Origin: Draconibacterium sp. | GTDB lineage: Bacteria > Bacteroidota > Bacteroidia > Bacteroidales > Prolixibacteraceae | NCBI GenBank assembly: GCA_011620585.1 | Contig: WOYV01000053.1 | Span: 1-34,390 of the forward strand | Length of the DNA: 34,390 bases | Direction: 5' to 3' | Shown here: one piece after another, positions 1 to 7,900 of the stretch | Position numbering within the stretch: position 1 is the stretch's first letter | Layout of the letters: each line of letters opens with the position of its first letter | Program-made: the position numbers and the translations under genes | The notes under the pieces: generated by a model | Database searches by the model: none | What the model was told of the DNA's origin: nothing | What the model saw: only the letters and a program-made list of their open reading frames with translations

Positions 1-10
1 GTATAAAATT

Positions 11-32
11 AAAGGCTGCTCAATAGCAGCCT
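11..32 (-). terminator. Rho-independent terminator after the DUF2807 gene
   Basis: A perfect 9-bp stem (AAGGCTGCT / AGCAGCCTT) closes a 4-base loop. Read on the minus strand it is followed by a T-rich tract (TTTAATTTTAT) running to the window edge. It lies about 80 bp downstream of the stop of the minus-strand DUF2807 gene, so it probably ends that transcript. A weaker pair of ACCGGT palindromes lies between the gene and this hairpin (about 68-87). Confidence 0.7.
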
Positions 33-110
33 TCAATAAAAACCTAAACCAAACTTAAGAAAAATGAACCGGTATTTGAAAACCGGTGTGAGTTATAAAT
101 ATTGTTTGTG

Positions 111-803
111 TCAATTATTACTTACCGATCCCAAACCATCGATATCTTTTGTTACGTTTGGATTTCCTTTATACCAAACTTTGCCAACTCCTTCAATTTT
201 GGTGTATAAATTATCGGTGGCATAAACGCTTCCGGTGCCAACACCTTCAATCTCGAAATGCACATCTTTGGTTTTTAATTCATCGGCATCCACGTGCCCC
301 GCCCCCGATAATTTTACGTTCAACTTTTCAGCCATCCCGTTTAAACTAACCAAAACACCGCCTTCGCCAATAACATCCACTTCCCGGGCTTTCATTTTCA
401 GGTCGACGTTGGCGCCACCTTGTACCTGTATTTTAATGTCCTTAAGATCGAGGTACCCTTCAGAGTCGAGGCTCAAACCACCTTCAGCTTTTATTTCTTC
501 GAGATTTTTTATGGTAATGTACAACCTGATGCGGCGGTAACTTAAATAGTCGCGGTTCATTACCAGGCTCAGTTCATCGCCCCAATTTCTAACTTTCAGG
601 ACATCGAACATATCCTCGCTGGTAGTTTTAACAGTCAGCGCCACTTTATCGCCTTGTGAAAGATAAACCTTGTATCCGCCTTCGAGATAAATCGTCGAAA
701 AATCAGAAATCTGATAATCTTTGCTTACCCAGTTATCATTGTCTTGTGCAAACACATTTAAAGTTGTGGTAAATACCAATAAAATGGAAGCCAGTGTTTT
801 CAT
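111..803 (-). CDS. Secreted DUF2807 (head GIN domain) protein
   Basis: The 230-residue protein starts with a signal peptide (MKTLASILLVF...FAQ, cleavage near residue 20) and so is predicted to be periplasmic or surface-exposed. The rest is a repetitive beta-rich sequence with recurring Gly-rich turns (AEGGLSLDSEG, VQGGANVDL, GEGGVLVSL, SGAGHVDAD, EGVGTGSVYA, EGVGKVWYKG). This is the pattern of the DUF2807 / 'putative auto-transporter adhesin head GIN' family, which forms a right-handed beta-helix-like fold and is common in Bacteroidota. Its function is unknown; the adhesin name is only a family label. The ATG start is set by the signal peptide. A weak -7 candidate (TACATTCG on the minus strand, 824-831) lies just upstream. 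It appears to be a single-gene unit ending at the hairpin at 11-32. Confidence 0.85.
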   Translation of the reverse strand: MKTLASILLVFTTTLNVFAQDNDNWVSKDYQISDFSTIYLEGGYKVYLSQGDKVALTVKTTSEDMFDVLKVRNWGDELSLVMNRDYLSYRRIRLYITIKNLEEIKAEGGLSLDSEGYLDLKDIKIQVQGGANVDLKMKAREVDVIGEGGVLVSLNGMAEKLNVKLSGAGHVDADELKTKDVHFEIEGVGTGSVYATDNLYTKIEGVGKVWYKGNPNVTKDIDGLGSVSNN

Positions 804-929
804 ATACCTTGTAAATTGTAAAGCGAATGTACAAGAACAACGCTTTTAAAGCTTCTTTATTTCGATAAACAGGGGATTTTAATAGACGAATGCAGGACTA
901 AGCCCCCGGACTGATAAAATGCGTGTGAA

Positions 930-1526
930 CTATGATTGACTTTCGGTTTTTGAAATCTTGTACAGAAATATTAAACCATACAAAACCATTAGCGAAATAG
1001 TAATCAAAATAAAATATTCGATTACCGCGCGACTTGAAACGAGTAATTTCTGAAAAGAATAAACCATTGCAGCCATATCCGCAACACCCAGAGATAGAAG
1101 AATCCATCCTGTTTTATTCTGGGTTAACAGAATTGAAAGGATGATCCAAAACAATCCAAATGCCACATAAATTTCGGCGTGTTCGCCATAACCACGATAT
1201 ATTTGAAACGCGCCATAAACAAACGGGATCAACCCTGTGCCAATCAAACTTCGGATAATGCTTTTTTTTATCTTTTTCCGGGCTTCGGTATTTTGCGGAA
1301 CCGGAAACCACGAGAACAGCAATTTCTCTTCCCTGAATTTTTCAGAAAACAAATCGTGTTCCGTATAAATGATACCTCTTTTAATGGCTTCCTGAATAGC
1401 CATATCTGCCGCTTTTTTTGTGTAATATGATCTCCTCTTAAGCACATTCAGCAACTCTTCATCACTGTATTTTGGAATCAGTTCTTCGTAACCCGGCAAA
1501 TTATCAGACGGTAAGCTTCGAGACAT
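930..1526 (-). CDS. Four-helix membrane protein of unknown function
   Basis: I do not recognise a named family. The ATG at 1526 gives 198 residues; the frame is open 30 bases further, but only to a TTG. Residues 1 to about 75 are soluble and helical, with a charged stretch (YSDEELLNVLKRR, then AADMAIQEAIKRGII) resembling small helical-repeat segments found at the N-terminus of some Bacteroidota membrane proteins. Four hydrophobic segments follow, at about residues 85-103, 113-130, 134-157 and 165-187, separated by very short loops. The C-terminus is short and polar (KTESQS). It is divergent from the alcohol dehydrogenase gene, with about 70 bp between them. It could be a small sensor or an accessory membrane protein; nothing in the sequence decides this. 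Confidence 0.7.
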   Translation of the reverse strand: MSRSLPSDNLPGYEELIPKYSDEELLNVLKRRSYYTKKAADMAIQEAIKRGIIYTEHDLFSEKFREEKLLFSWFPVPQNTEARKKIKKSIIRSLIGTGLIPFVYGAFQIYRGYGEHAEIYVAFGLFWIILSILLTQNKTGWILLSLGVADMAAMVYSFQKLLVSSRAVIEYFILITISLMVLYGLIFLYKISKTESQS

Positions 1527-1532
1527 TTTTAT

Positions 1533-1540
1533 TAACTTTG
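1533..1540 (+). promoter_or_regulatory. Candidate -7 box for the alcohol dehydrogenase gene
   Basis: TAACTTTG matches the Bacteroidota -7 consensus TAnnTTTG exactly and lies 57 bases upstream of the ATG of the yqhD-like gene. No convincing TTTG is found about 20 bases further upstream, so the -33 half is weak. Confidence 0.35.
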
Positions 1541-1596
1541 GCGAGAAATAGTTCAAAAATTAAAGTTGAAGTAAACAAACACAAAAAACAAATAAG

Positions 1597-2754
1597 ATGT
1601 ACAATTTTGAATATAAAAATCCGGTTAAAATCATTTTTGGGAAAGCAAGTATTGCGAAGGTTGTAAACGAAGTTCCCTCCAATGCAAAAGTATTAATGAT
1701 TTATGGCGGTGGAAGTATCAAACGCACCGGCGTTTACGAACAGGTAAAAACGGCGCTTAGGGGAATTGAACTGCTTGAGTTTGGAGGAATAGAAGCCAAC
1801 CCGCATTACGAAACCTGTATGCAGGCAGTAGAAATGGTCAAAGCTGAAAACATCGATTATTTGTTGTCGGTTGGTGGAGGTTCGGTACTCGATGCCACCA
1901 AGTTTGTTGCAGCAGCTACTCTTTACAAAAATGGCGATCCGTGGGATATCCTCACAAAACCGGGAACAGTAGTTCAGGCGGCTTTGCCTATCGGAGCGGT
2001 ACTGACTTTACCAGCCACCGGATCAGAGATGAATGGAAATTCGGTTATAACGCGCGCCGAATACATGCAAAAGCAATCTTTTAATTCTCCGTATGTAATG
2101 CCGCAGTTCTCAATACTCGATCCTGAATGTGTTTTTACGCTTCCCGACCGGCAGGTGGCCAATGGTGTAGTTGATGCGTTTGTTCATGTTCTCGAGCAAT
2201 ACCTCACATTTCCGCTAAATTCTCCACTCCAGGACCGAATGGCAGAGAGTATTTTGATCACTTTGATTGAAGAAGGGCCAAAAGTGCTGGCCAATCGAAA
2301 TGATTACGATGCAGCAGCAAACTTTATGTGGAGCGCTACTATGGCCTTGAATGGAATAATTTCAGTTGGTGTTCCCCAGGATTGGGCGACTCATGAGATT
2401 GGTCACGAACTTACTGCTTTCCATGGCATCGATCACGGACGGACCTTGGCAATTGTACTGCCGGGAATGATGAATTTGAAAAGAGAAAACAAAAAAGAAA
2501 AGATCATACAATATGGCGAGCGAATCTGGGGAATCACTGATGGCGGGGTTGACGCACGAATTGATGCGGCTATTGCCAAAACCGTATCATTTTTCGAGTC
2601 GCTAAGTGTACCTACTACCCTCCCGGAATACGATGTTCCGGCAGAAACCATCGAAAAAATCACTTTACGTTTCAAAGAAAATCAAATGAAAATTGGAGAG
2701 AAAGGCGATATCGATTTTGCAGGCATCGAAGCAATATTAAAAGACCGCTTATAA
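1597..2754 (+). CDS. yqhD: YqhD-type iron/zinc-dependent NADPH alcohol (aldehyde) dehydrogenase
   Basis: The 385-residue protein is close in length to E. coli YqhD (387). YqhD is a cytoplasmic group III alcohol dehydrogenase that reduces short-chain aldehydes with NADPH and helps detoxify lipid-peroxidation aldehydes. The N-terminal nucleotide domain carries GGGS at 37-40 followed by IKRTGVYEQV, and a second GGGSVLDATKF at 93-103. The C-terminal domain holds the expected metal ligands D193, H197 (VVDAFVHVLEQY), H266 and H280 (ATHEIGHELTAFHGIDH), each one residue short of the YqhD numbering. PATGSEMNGNSV at 139-150 is the family substrate-site segment. The gene is monocistronic and faces the aminotransferase gene with only 6 bp between stops. 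Exact substrates cannot be read from the sequence; a butanol-dehydrogenase-like role is the alternative. Confidence 0.92.
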   Translation: MYNFEYKNPVKIIFGKASIAKVVNEVPSNAKVLMIYGGGSIKRTGVYEQVKTALRGIELLEFGGIEANPHYETCMQAVEMVKAENIDYLLSVGGGSVLDATKFVAAATLYKNGDPWDILTKPGTVVQAALPIGAVLTLPATGSEMNGNSVITRAEYMQKQSFNSPYVMPQFSILDPECVFTLPDRQVANGVVDAFVHVLEQYLTFPLNSPLQDRMAESILITLIEEGPKVLANRNDYDAAANFMWSATMALNGIISVGVPQDWATHEIGHELTAFHGIDHGRTLAIVLPGMMNLKRENKKEKIIQYGERIWGITDGGVDARIDAAIAKTVSFFESLSVPTTLPEYDVPAETIEKITLRFKENQMKIGEKGDIDFAGIEAILKDRL

Positions 2755-2760
2755 TCCGGC

Positions 2761-3564
2761 TTATTTTTTAGACTGCAGGTAATCGTTTGTCATCGAATCG
2801 TAGGTTTGCATAAGCTGAATCAATATTTGATTTTTAGCATTGAATGTTAAATTTTCGACTTGCCTCACCGGAAGAATTTTTGGCGAAGTACCCGTAATAC
2901 AAAGTGCATCGAACTTTTGTAAATCCGAGAGCTTAACCTGTTCTTCTTTCCGGTTGAGTCCCAGCAAAGTGGCACATTGCAATGTTTTTTGGCGGGTAAT
3001 ACCCACTAAAACCTGCCCAGCCGGAGGAGTGATTAAACTACCGTCTTTTACAAAAAACACATTGCTCCGGCTCCCTTCTGTAACCGAATAATGTTGGTCA
3101 ACCAATAAGACTTCGTAAAAGCCTTTTTCGCTGATCAATTGATTGGCCTGTTCGCGAACTTTAGTTTGAAAAACCTTCGCATTGGGATTCATGCGCTCGG
3201 CATGCAACAAGCCACACACAACCCCATCTTTGTACATACCCGCGGAAGGATAAGAATGCGAAATAAAAAATGCTTTGAGGTTTATCTTACACGAAAGCAG
3301 GACATTCCCTTCTTTCACATCGTTAACTTTAATAAGTTCAGCAAGGAACTCAATAATCTTCTCCGGCGAAAACGGGATTATTTTTCCGGCAAGTTTTGCC
3401 GATTGGTACATTCTATCCAGATGATCTTCAAGAAATAAAGGAATTCCCTCTACTATACGAATCACTTCGTACACGCCACCTTCATTTTCTGAAGCAATAA
3501 ACTGCTGGTTGTCGGTAAGTATACCGTTCAGGCTGAAATATTTATGAATGGGTAAAACCGCCAT
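2761..3564 (-). CDS. Class IV PLP-dependent aminotransferase / aminodeoxychorismate lyase-like enzyme
   Basis: Starting at the ATG at 3564 gives 267 residues, close to PabC-type 4-amino-4-deoxychorismate lyases (about 270) and D-amino-acid transaminases. The frame is open to a TTG at 3666, but that would add 34 unconserved-looking residues. Fold-type IV landmarks are the probable PLP lysine K135 (FQTKVREQAN), E163 in VTEGSRSNVFFV (the Glu and Asn pair that hold the PLP ring), the phosphate-contacting Gly/Ile/Thr turn near 178-180 (LVGITRQ), and TGTSPKILPV at about 225-234. The N-terminal YEVIRIVEG...LEDHLDRM is also typical. Substrate specificity is undecided among aminodeoxychorismate lyase (folate), branched-chain and D-amino-acid transaminase. 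It lies 102 bp downstream of the LytTR regulator on the same strand, so it may or may not share that transcript. Confidence 0.82.
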   Translation of the reverse strand: MAVLPIHKYFSLNGILTDNQQFIASENEGGVYEVIRIVEGIPLFLEDHLDRMYQSAKLAGKIIPFSPEKIIEFLAELIKVNDVKEGNVLLSCKINLKAFFISHSYPSAGMYKDGVVCGLLHAERMNPNAKVFQTKVREQANQLISEKGFYEVLLVDQHYSVTEGSRSNVFFVKDGSLITPPAGQVLVGITRQKTLQCATLLGLNRKEEQVKLSDLQKFDALCITGTSPKILPVRQVENLTFNAKNQILIQLMQTYDSMTNDYLQSKK

Positions 3565-3666
3565 TTTGTTGTTTTGCGGTAAATTTATCAAAAGCCTGGC
3601 AAACCAACTATATTCAATAAGAAAAGTAAGTGTTTCTAACGATTTTTGATAAAAAGCATGCCCCAA

Positions 3667-4392
3667 TCAGCCCTGAACCTGCAAAGTCTCAGTAACTACA
3701 TTTTTGTAACTCCGCCCTATTGGTAGTTTTTTACCCGGAATTTCAATGGTTGTTGAAGAAAAAGCTTCAATTTTCGACAGCGATACAATATAAGATTTAT
3801 GAATTCGCATAAAATCCTGATCCGGTAATTTAGCCGCCATGTTGTTCATGCTGTTCTTGGTAATTATCTTTCGGTTTTCAGTAAAGATTTGCACATATTC
3901 GCTTAACCCTTCTATATACAGGATTTCACTGAGGTGTATTTTAATCACTTTCTTGTTTTCTTTTACATAGATAAACTCTTCTTCGCTGTTATGATTTAAA
4001 GCCGGTTGCTCGAATGAAGGACGTCCTTCTTCTGTATTATTTGTTTGGTAATACTTATCTACCGATTTCAGAAAGCGTTCGAATGTGATTGGTTTTAACA
4101 GGAAATCGATTACATCGAGTTCAAATCCTTCGATTGCATATTCGCGATATGCGGTAGTAATAATCACTTTGGGAGGGTTTCGAAGCGTTTTAAGAAATTC
4201 AATTCCGGTAATCTGCGGCATTTGAATATCCATGAACATGAGATCCACATGATGGCTTCGAAGTTCGTGTAGCGCTTTCATGGCATCGCCGCATTCGGCA
4301 ACAATTTCGAAATTTTCCAATTTGCTGATGTGGCTCCTCATTAAATCGCGTGCGAGAGGCTCATCATCCACAATGAGGCATTTAGTTTTCAT
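3667..4392 (-). CDS. LytTR-family response regulator
   Basis: The ATG at 4392 gives a 241-residue protein starting directly with the receiver domain; a longer in-frame start at 4473 would add 27 residues and overlap the kinase gene. The receiver (about 1-120) has the acidic pair D9/D10, the phospho-acceptor D55 (LMFMDIQMP), T79/T80 and K100 (FLLKPI). A short linker leads to the LytTR DNA-binding domain (about 142-241) with VKENKKVIKIHLSEILYIEG, MRIHKSYIVSL and LPIGRSYK. The protein is predicted to be a cytoplasmic transcription factor activated by the upstream LytS-type kinases, in the same operon at 73 bp spacing. LytTR proteins typically bind direct repeats upstream of their targets; I did not find a matching pair in this window. 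Confidence 0.93.
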   Translation of the reverse strand: MKTKCLIVDDEPLARDLMRSHISKLENFEIVAECGDAMKALHELRSHHVDLMFMDIQMPQITGIEFLKTLRNPPKVIITTAYREYAIEGFELDVIDFLLKPITFERFLKSVDKYYQTNNTEEGRPSFEQPALNHNSEEEFIYVKENKKVIKIHLSEILYIEGLSEYVQIFTENRKIITKNSMNNMAAKLPDQDFMRIHKSYIVSLSKIEAFSSTTIEIPGKKLPIGRSYKNVVTETLQVQG

Positions 4393-4465
4393 GGTAAGTA
4401 CGACTAGCTTTTGTTTTCTGTTTCTGTTCTTTATTAGTCCAAATCTGTTCAGGATATTACAAATT

Positions 4466-5503
4466 TCACCCAAAAATCTCCAAACTTACTTCTCTGAAAT
4501 TGTCGTCAATGTTCTCGATCAGTCGGTGTTTTCCACGAAATTTGTATTGCAAACGTTGTTTGGTTATTTCAATTGCATTGTTATCGCCCAGGCGAAAACT
4601 GTCTTCACTCCAAAGAGTATAAGAGTAGAGCAGGTATTTTCGTTCAGTTTTTATTAAGACTGTCATTTCAAACGAATTGTTACAAGAATTCACCAAATTT
4701 ATTGCATCGTTTAATATCGGGAGCAACAAAAGTGGCGGAACTACAAAGGGTTTGAGATTTCCACTAACAATAAAATTAATTTCCATACGCTCCTTCAAAA
4801 CCAGTTTATGAATATCAACAAATTCTTCCAGCAATTCGGTATCCAGTTGCAAGGAAATCACCTCTTCTTTTCCTTCGAAAAGAAAACGATTCAGAAACCC
4901 GGATATTTTGATGATCATTTCCGAGGCTTTCTCAGGATTTGATTCAGTAAGGTCTTCCATGCGTTCAATTAGCGAAAGTATAATACGTGGTTGCAGGCGA
5001 TATTGAAAAATCTCGAGATCGGTTTCTGCTTTTGTAAGTAGAAGTTCTTCTTTGTTGTTTTCGGCACCGTACCACGAGTAGCCGGCTTTAATGGCCAGAA
5101 AAACGAAAATGATATAATGATTTCCCAATCCGCTAACCAGTATATTTCTAAGATTCAAATATCCCGGAGCAAACATTTTTGAAGGATCGAAAACTGCAAA
5201 CACAAGAAAGTTACTCACCAGCAGCTCCAGTACCGAGAAAACAATAAGCAAAACAAGTACCCCTAACACCAACAGAAGATAGCGCCGGTTGAAAAAGAAA
5301 GTTGGCACCAGCCAATATGCAATCAGATAGGTATGAACTACGAAAACAGGGAGTGTAATCAGGTAATACATAAACCACACAAAATACTCCCTGCTTTCTT
5401 TGCCCACGCTTTGGATCAAAGTAAACGAAACGATCCAGGTAAGCCAGAAAAGCCCGTGCAAAACCTGCTTACGTTTATCGATATGTTTGCTGAGGATATT
5501 CAA
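4466..5503 (-). CDS. Degenerate LytS-type membrane kinase (probable pseudokinase)
   Basis: The 345 residues have the same layout as the two kinases upstream: about four membrane helices (near 13-32, 41-66, 74-107, 124-141), a short helical linker and a His_kinase/HATPase-like region. Aligned by eye, the H-box motif PHFLFNT is PRIILSL here, so the phospho-acceptor His is R173. The N-box VENCFKHG is LNDAINLV (264-271), losing the Mg-binding Asn and the Lys-His. The G-box GIGLNN is NNAIEI (308-313), losing both glycines. Autophosphorylation is therefore unlikely, yet the frame is open and long. The start is TTG at 5503, the only start codon that keeps the first helix (a stop lies 12 bases upstream). 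It overlaps the preceding kinase gene by 29 bp, implying translational coupling. A role as partner or modulator of the neighbouring kinases is inference. Confidence 0.85.
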   Translation of the reverse strand: MNILSKHIDKRKQVLHGLFWLTWIVSFTLIQSVGKESREYFVWFMYYLITLPVFVVHTYLIAYWLVPTFFFNRRYLLLVLGVLVLLIVFSVLELLVSNFLVFAVFDPSKMFAPGYLNLRNILVSGLGNHYIIFVFLAIKAGYSWYGAENNKEELLLTKAETDLEIFQYRLQPRIILSLIERMEDLTESNPEKASEMIIKISGFLNRFLFEGKEEVISLQLDTELLEEFVDIHKLVLKERMEINFIVSGNLKPFVVPPLLLLPILNDAINLVNSCNNSFEMTVLIKTERKYLLYSYTLWSEDSFRLGDNNAIEITKQRLQYKFRGKHRLIENIDDNFREVSLEIFG

Positions 5504-6569
5504 TTGCTTCTTTTAATTCAAGTTCAACCTTATATACTTGTTCTTCATTCTGAATATTCAAACTAAAACCATCAGTTTTATACAAAAGCGCCAAACGTTT
5601 CTTTAGATTTCCGAGACCTTTGCCAACTTGTTTTTCATGCTCGCTGCCAGGAATTGGTTTGGGTTTGCTGTTTGAAGTGCTGATGTGGATGTTACCCGGT
5701 CCGGCTTTTACACTGATCTCAATCCACGGAACCCCAGCATCGAGACTGCTACCGTGCTTAAAACAATTTTCGACAAGAATAAACAAAATCATAGGGGGAA
5801 TTCGCACGGCATTTTTGGTAAGCATGGTGTCGAATTTCACTTTTAATCGTTTTCCATAGCGAAGTTTCTCCAGTTGTATATAATTCTCCACCAAACTGAT
5901 TTCCTGTTCAATGTCGACCAGTTCTTTCTGACTTTCGTCGATGATATAATTCAAAACAATCTTCATCCGGTGAATCACATTTTTTGTTTTCGAAGGATCG
6001 AGTAACGAAAGCGCGTACAAGTTGTTGATCGTGTTAAAAAGAAAATGCGGATCGAACTGCGAACTCAGGAGTTTCTTCTGGTCTTCGCGGGTTTGGGCTT
6101 CCAATCGTTTTCTGATCCGTTCTGTGTAGAGGTAGTCTTTTACATATTTTGCAATACAAAGAACAGCCACAATAAACGACATATCCTTGGTATTCGCAAT
6201 GATAAACCGAAGATTCATTATACCCGTTTCAGGGATATTTTGCGGAGCTATTGACGCGTAAAATATGGTGGAGGAAGTAACCAGTTTTAAGGCCGATAAA
6301 CCAAAGCCCACCAAAACAAACAGAAGGATGAACCAGGCAACTTTCGACTTCAGCAAAAACTCAGGAATAAGCAGAAAAATGGTGATTAATGCATACGAAA
6401 AAAAGAAAAGTGCATTTACAAAGGTGAGAACCCACATTTTCCAAAACGATTCGTTGGGATGCTGCCCGGAAAGAACAAGTGAAAAGAGAAAGACCATGCA
6501 AGCAAAAAACAAAATATGCCTGCTTCCACGATAAATAAGGCTTTTGCTGTATAAAAATTTGTCGATCAT
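5475..6569 (-). CDS. LytS-family sensor histidine kinase (second of three)
   Basis: The 364-residue protein (ATG at 6569) has about four membrane segments (near 16-34, 44-68, 77-98, 129-145) and no large extracellular domain. A His_kinase (LytS/YehU type) domain follows with FDPHFLFNTINNLYALS (H175), and an HATPase with N-box LVENCFKHG (265-273) and G-box GKGLGNLKKRL (316-325). All catalytic residues appear intact. The protein should autophosphorylate and pass phosphate to the LytTR regulator encoded two genes downstream. Its ATG overlaps the stop of the upstream kinase gene in an ATGA arrangement, and its 3' end overlaps the pseudokinase gene by 29 bp, so the three kinase genes are tightly coupled. 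The longer frame to 6602 begins with TTG and is rejected. The signal sensed is unknown and probably membrane-associated. Confidence 0.93.
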   Translation of the reverse strand: MIDKFLYSKSLIYRGSRHILFFACMVFLFSLVLSGQHPNESFWKMWVLTFVNALFFFSYALITIFLLIPEFLLKSKVAWFILLFVLVGFGLSALKLVTSSTIFYASIAPQNIPETGIMNLRFIIANTKDMSFIVAVLCIAKYVKDYLYTERIRKRLEAQTREDQKKLLSSQFDPHFLFNTINNLYALSLLDPSKTKNVIHRMKIVLNYIIDESQKELVDIEQEISLVENYIQLEKLRYGKRLKVKFDTMLTKNAVRIPPMILFILVENCFKHGSSLDAGVPWIEISVKAGPGNIHISTSNSKPKPIPGSEHEKQVGKGLGNLKKRLALLYKTDGFSLNIQNEEQVYKVELELKEAIEYPQQTYR

Positions 6570-7582
6570 CGCAACAGTTTCAGGAATACTTCGAAACAAC
6601 AATTATTGCTGCCATAATTTAGTTCATATTTTTTCGGATAAAGAATTTCGAGACGTTTTTTTACATTATTCAAGCCAATTCCCCCACCCGGTTTTAATTG
6701 CAGTTCTTTTCCCTGCTTCGGCGCCATATTGTTAGCCGCAAAAGTCATTGTTTTTTCGTTTGCATCCAAGCTTATTCTCACAAATGGTTTCTCAGGATCG
6801 AGTGAACAACCGTGTTTAAAACAGTTTTCTACAAAAGTGAAAAGCACCATCGGTGCGATTGACCAATCTGCCGTATTTCCGCTTACCGAAAAATCAAGTT
6901 GCAGCCGATTGCCATAGCGCATCTTTTCCAGGTCGATATAGTTTTTAACCAATGTTATTTCTTTATCAAACAAAATTTCACGTTCGTTACATTCATACAA
7001 TACGGCTCTTAGCAGGTCCGATATTTTAGCAATTCCTTCGGAGGTTTTTGCCGTATTTTCGAGCGATAATGCATATAAATTATTCATGGTATTAAACAGA
7101 AAATGCGGATGTAGTTGGGTGCGTAACAGGTTCAGTTCATTTTCGAGGTTCTTTTTTTCAACCAGGTGTTTCTCTTCCTGTTGCCTGATCCAGATTTTAT
7201 AGAAACGAATAGCAAAAGCGATTCCCACCATAAAATTGGTTTCGAGCATCAGATAAATATAGGTTACCCCAAATAATGAATCGGCGGTTATTGGCAGACC
7301 ATTGATTAAACGCAAAAAAATCCTCTCACCCAGTGTTACACTTCCCAGCAAGAATACTAATGCCAGCAAGGCTACCAATAGTTTTTGAGTTCGAAGATAA
7401 TAAGGCAATATTCCGTAAATGGTGAAGTAGGTTGCCAGCATAATTAAAGGCAGCATCACACTGGTTTCGAGTAAATGAAGATTGATATTCTTCCCATACT
7501 TTCCAAAAAACAGTCCAAAAAAAGCGACATAAAATGCCCAGAAAAGCAAATGAAGGAGGATTCGTTTAAGTGAGATTTTCAT
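6566..7582 (-). CDS. LytS-family sensor histidine kinase (first of three)
   Basis: The 338 residues start at the ATG at 7582 (MKISLKRILL). Four hydrophobic segments lie near residues 8-27, 42-60, 68-84 and 105-127. The kinase core follows a short coiled-coil linker (about 130-152, charged): LHPHFLFNTMNNLYALS with H160, N-box FVENCFKHG (250-258) and G-box GGGIGLNNVKKRL (299-311). It is clearly paralogous to the next kinase; both share the CFKHG and NNLYALS wording, which points to tandem duplication. It is first in the operon, so the promoter must lie between 7583 and the terminator at 7741. A possible TTTG-N23-TATATTTA lies in that stretch on the minus strand, but its spacing is long. It presumably works with the LytTR regulator encoded downstream. 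Confidence 0.93.
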   Translation of the reverse strand: MKISLKRILLHLLFWAFYVAFFGLFFGKYGKNINLHLLETSVMLPLIMLATYFTIYGILPYYLRTQKLLVALLALVFLLGSVTLGERIFLRLINGLPITADSLFGVTYIYLMLETNFMVGIAFAIRFYKIWIRQQEEKHLVEKKNLENELNLLRTQLHPHFLFNTMNNLYALSLENTAKTSEGIAKISDLLRAVLYECNEREILFDKEITLVKNYIDLEKMRYGNRLQLDFSVSGNTADWSIAPMVLFTFVENCFKHGCSLDPEKPFVRISLDANEKTMTFAANNMAPKQGKELQLKPGGGIGLNNVKKRLEILYPKKYELNYGSNNCCFEVFLKLLR

Positions 7583-7739
7583 GGGCAAGTTCGCAGAATT
7601 TAATTCAACCAACTATTTTTCATCTAAATATAAAAACTTCCTGATTATCAGAGGTCAAAACCACCGAAAATGGACGATTAAAACAAGCCGGTAGCAGATA
7701 CACAGATGACTTTTGCATAAAGATAGACGTTATTTACTG

Positions 7740-7767
7740 AAAAAACCCCGTGCCCATCGCACGGGGT
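7740..7767 (-). terminator. Rho-independent terminator, minus strand
   Basis: The 8-bp GC-rich stem CCCCGTGC / GCACGGGG, extended by two A-T pairs, closes a 5-base loop. On the minus strand it is followed directly by five T residues; the plus side lacks a T tract. It is the second of two terminators downstream of the minus-strand gene ending at 7901 and insulates the kinase operon from read-through. Confidence 0.8.
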
Positions 7768-7827
7768 TGCATTTCTGAAAAATCACTCTAAAACTCACTA
7801 TCGGGTATACCCCTTTTTTCCAAAATA

Positions 7828-7860
7828 AAAACCCTGCCCTCTGGCAGGGTTTTTTCTTTT
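7828..7860. terminator. Bidirectional Rho-independent terminator
   Basis: The stem CCCTGCC / GGCAGGG with loop CTCT is extended by A/T pairs. A six-T run followed by CTTTT lies on the plus side and five T residues on the minus side. It lies 41 bp past the stop of the minus-strand secreted-protein gene, which it probably terminates. It could also stop antisense transcription from the left. Confidence 0.85.
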
Positions 7861-7900
7861 CATACTTCTATGAAAAAAATTGCGCTGTTTAATTAATATA

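Larger units (their letters stand above)
7583..7900. other. Intergenic region with two terminators and the kinase-operon promoter
   Basis: This 318-bp gap contains no supported gene. From high to low coordinates it holds a strong bidirectional-looking terminator (7828-7860), a 10-bp palindrome GGGTATACCC (7804-7813), a second hairpin pointing to the minus strand (7740-7767), and about 150 bp of AT-rich sequence that must contain the promoter of the minus-strand kinase operon. Confidence 0.6.

Noticed and set aside
68-87. Pair of ACCGGT palindromes downstream of the DUF2807 gene
   Set aside because: Each half is self-palindromic and there is no T tract. The hairpin at 11-32 is the better terminator.
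3565-3666. 34-residue N-terminal extension of the class IV aminotransferase
   Set aside because: It begins with TTG, shows no family resemblance, and the ATG at 3564 gives a typical family length.
7804-7813. Perfect palindrome GGGTATACCC between the two terminators
   Set aside because: It has no loop and no gene start close enough to be controlled by it; 10-bp palindromes occur by chance in a window of this size.
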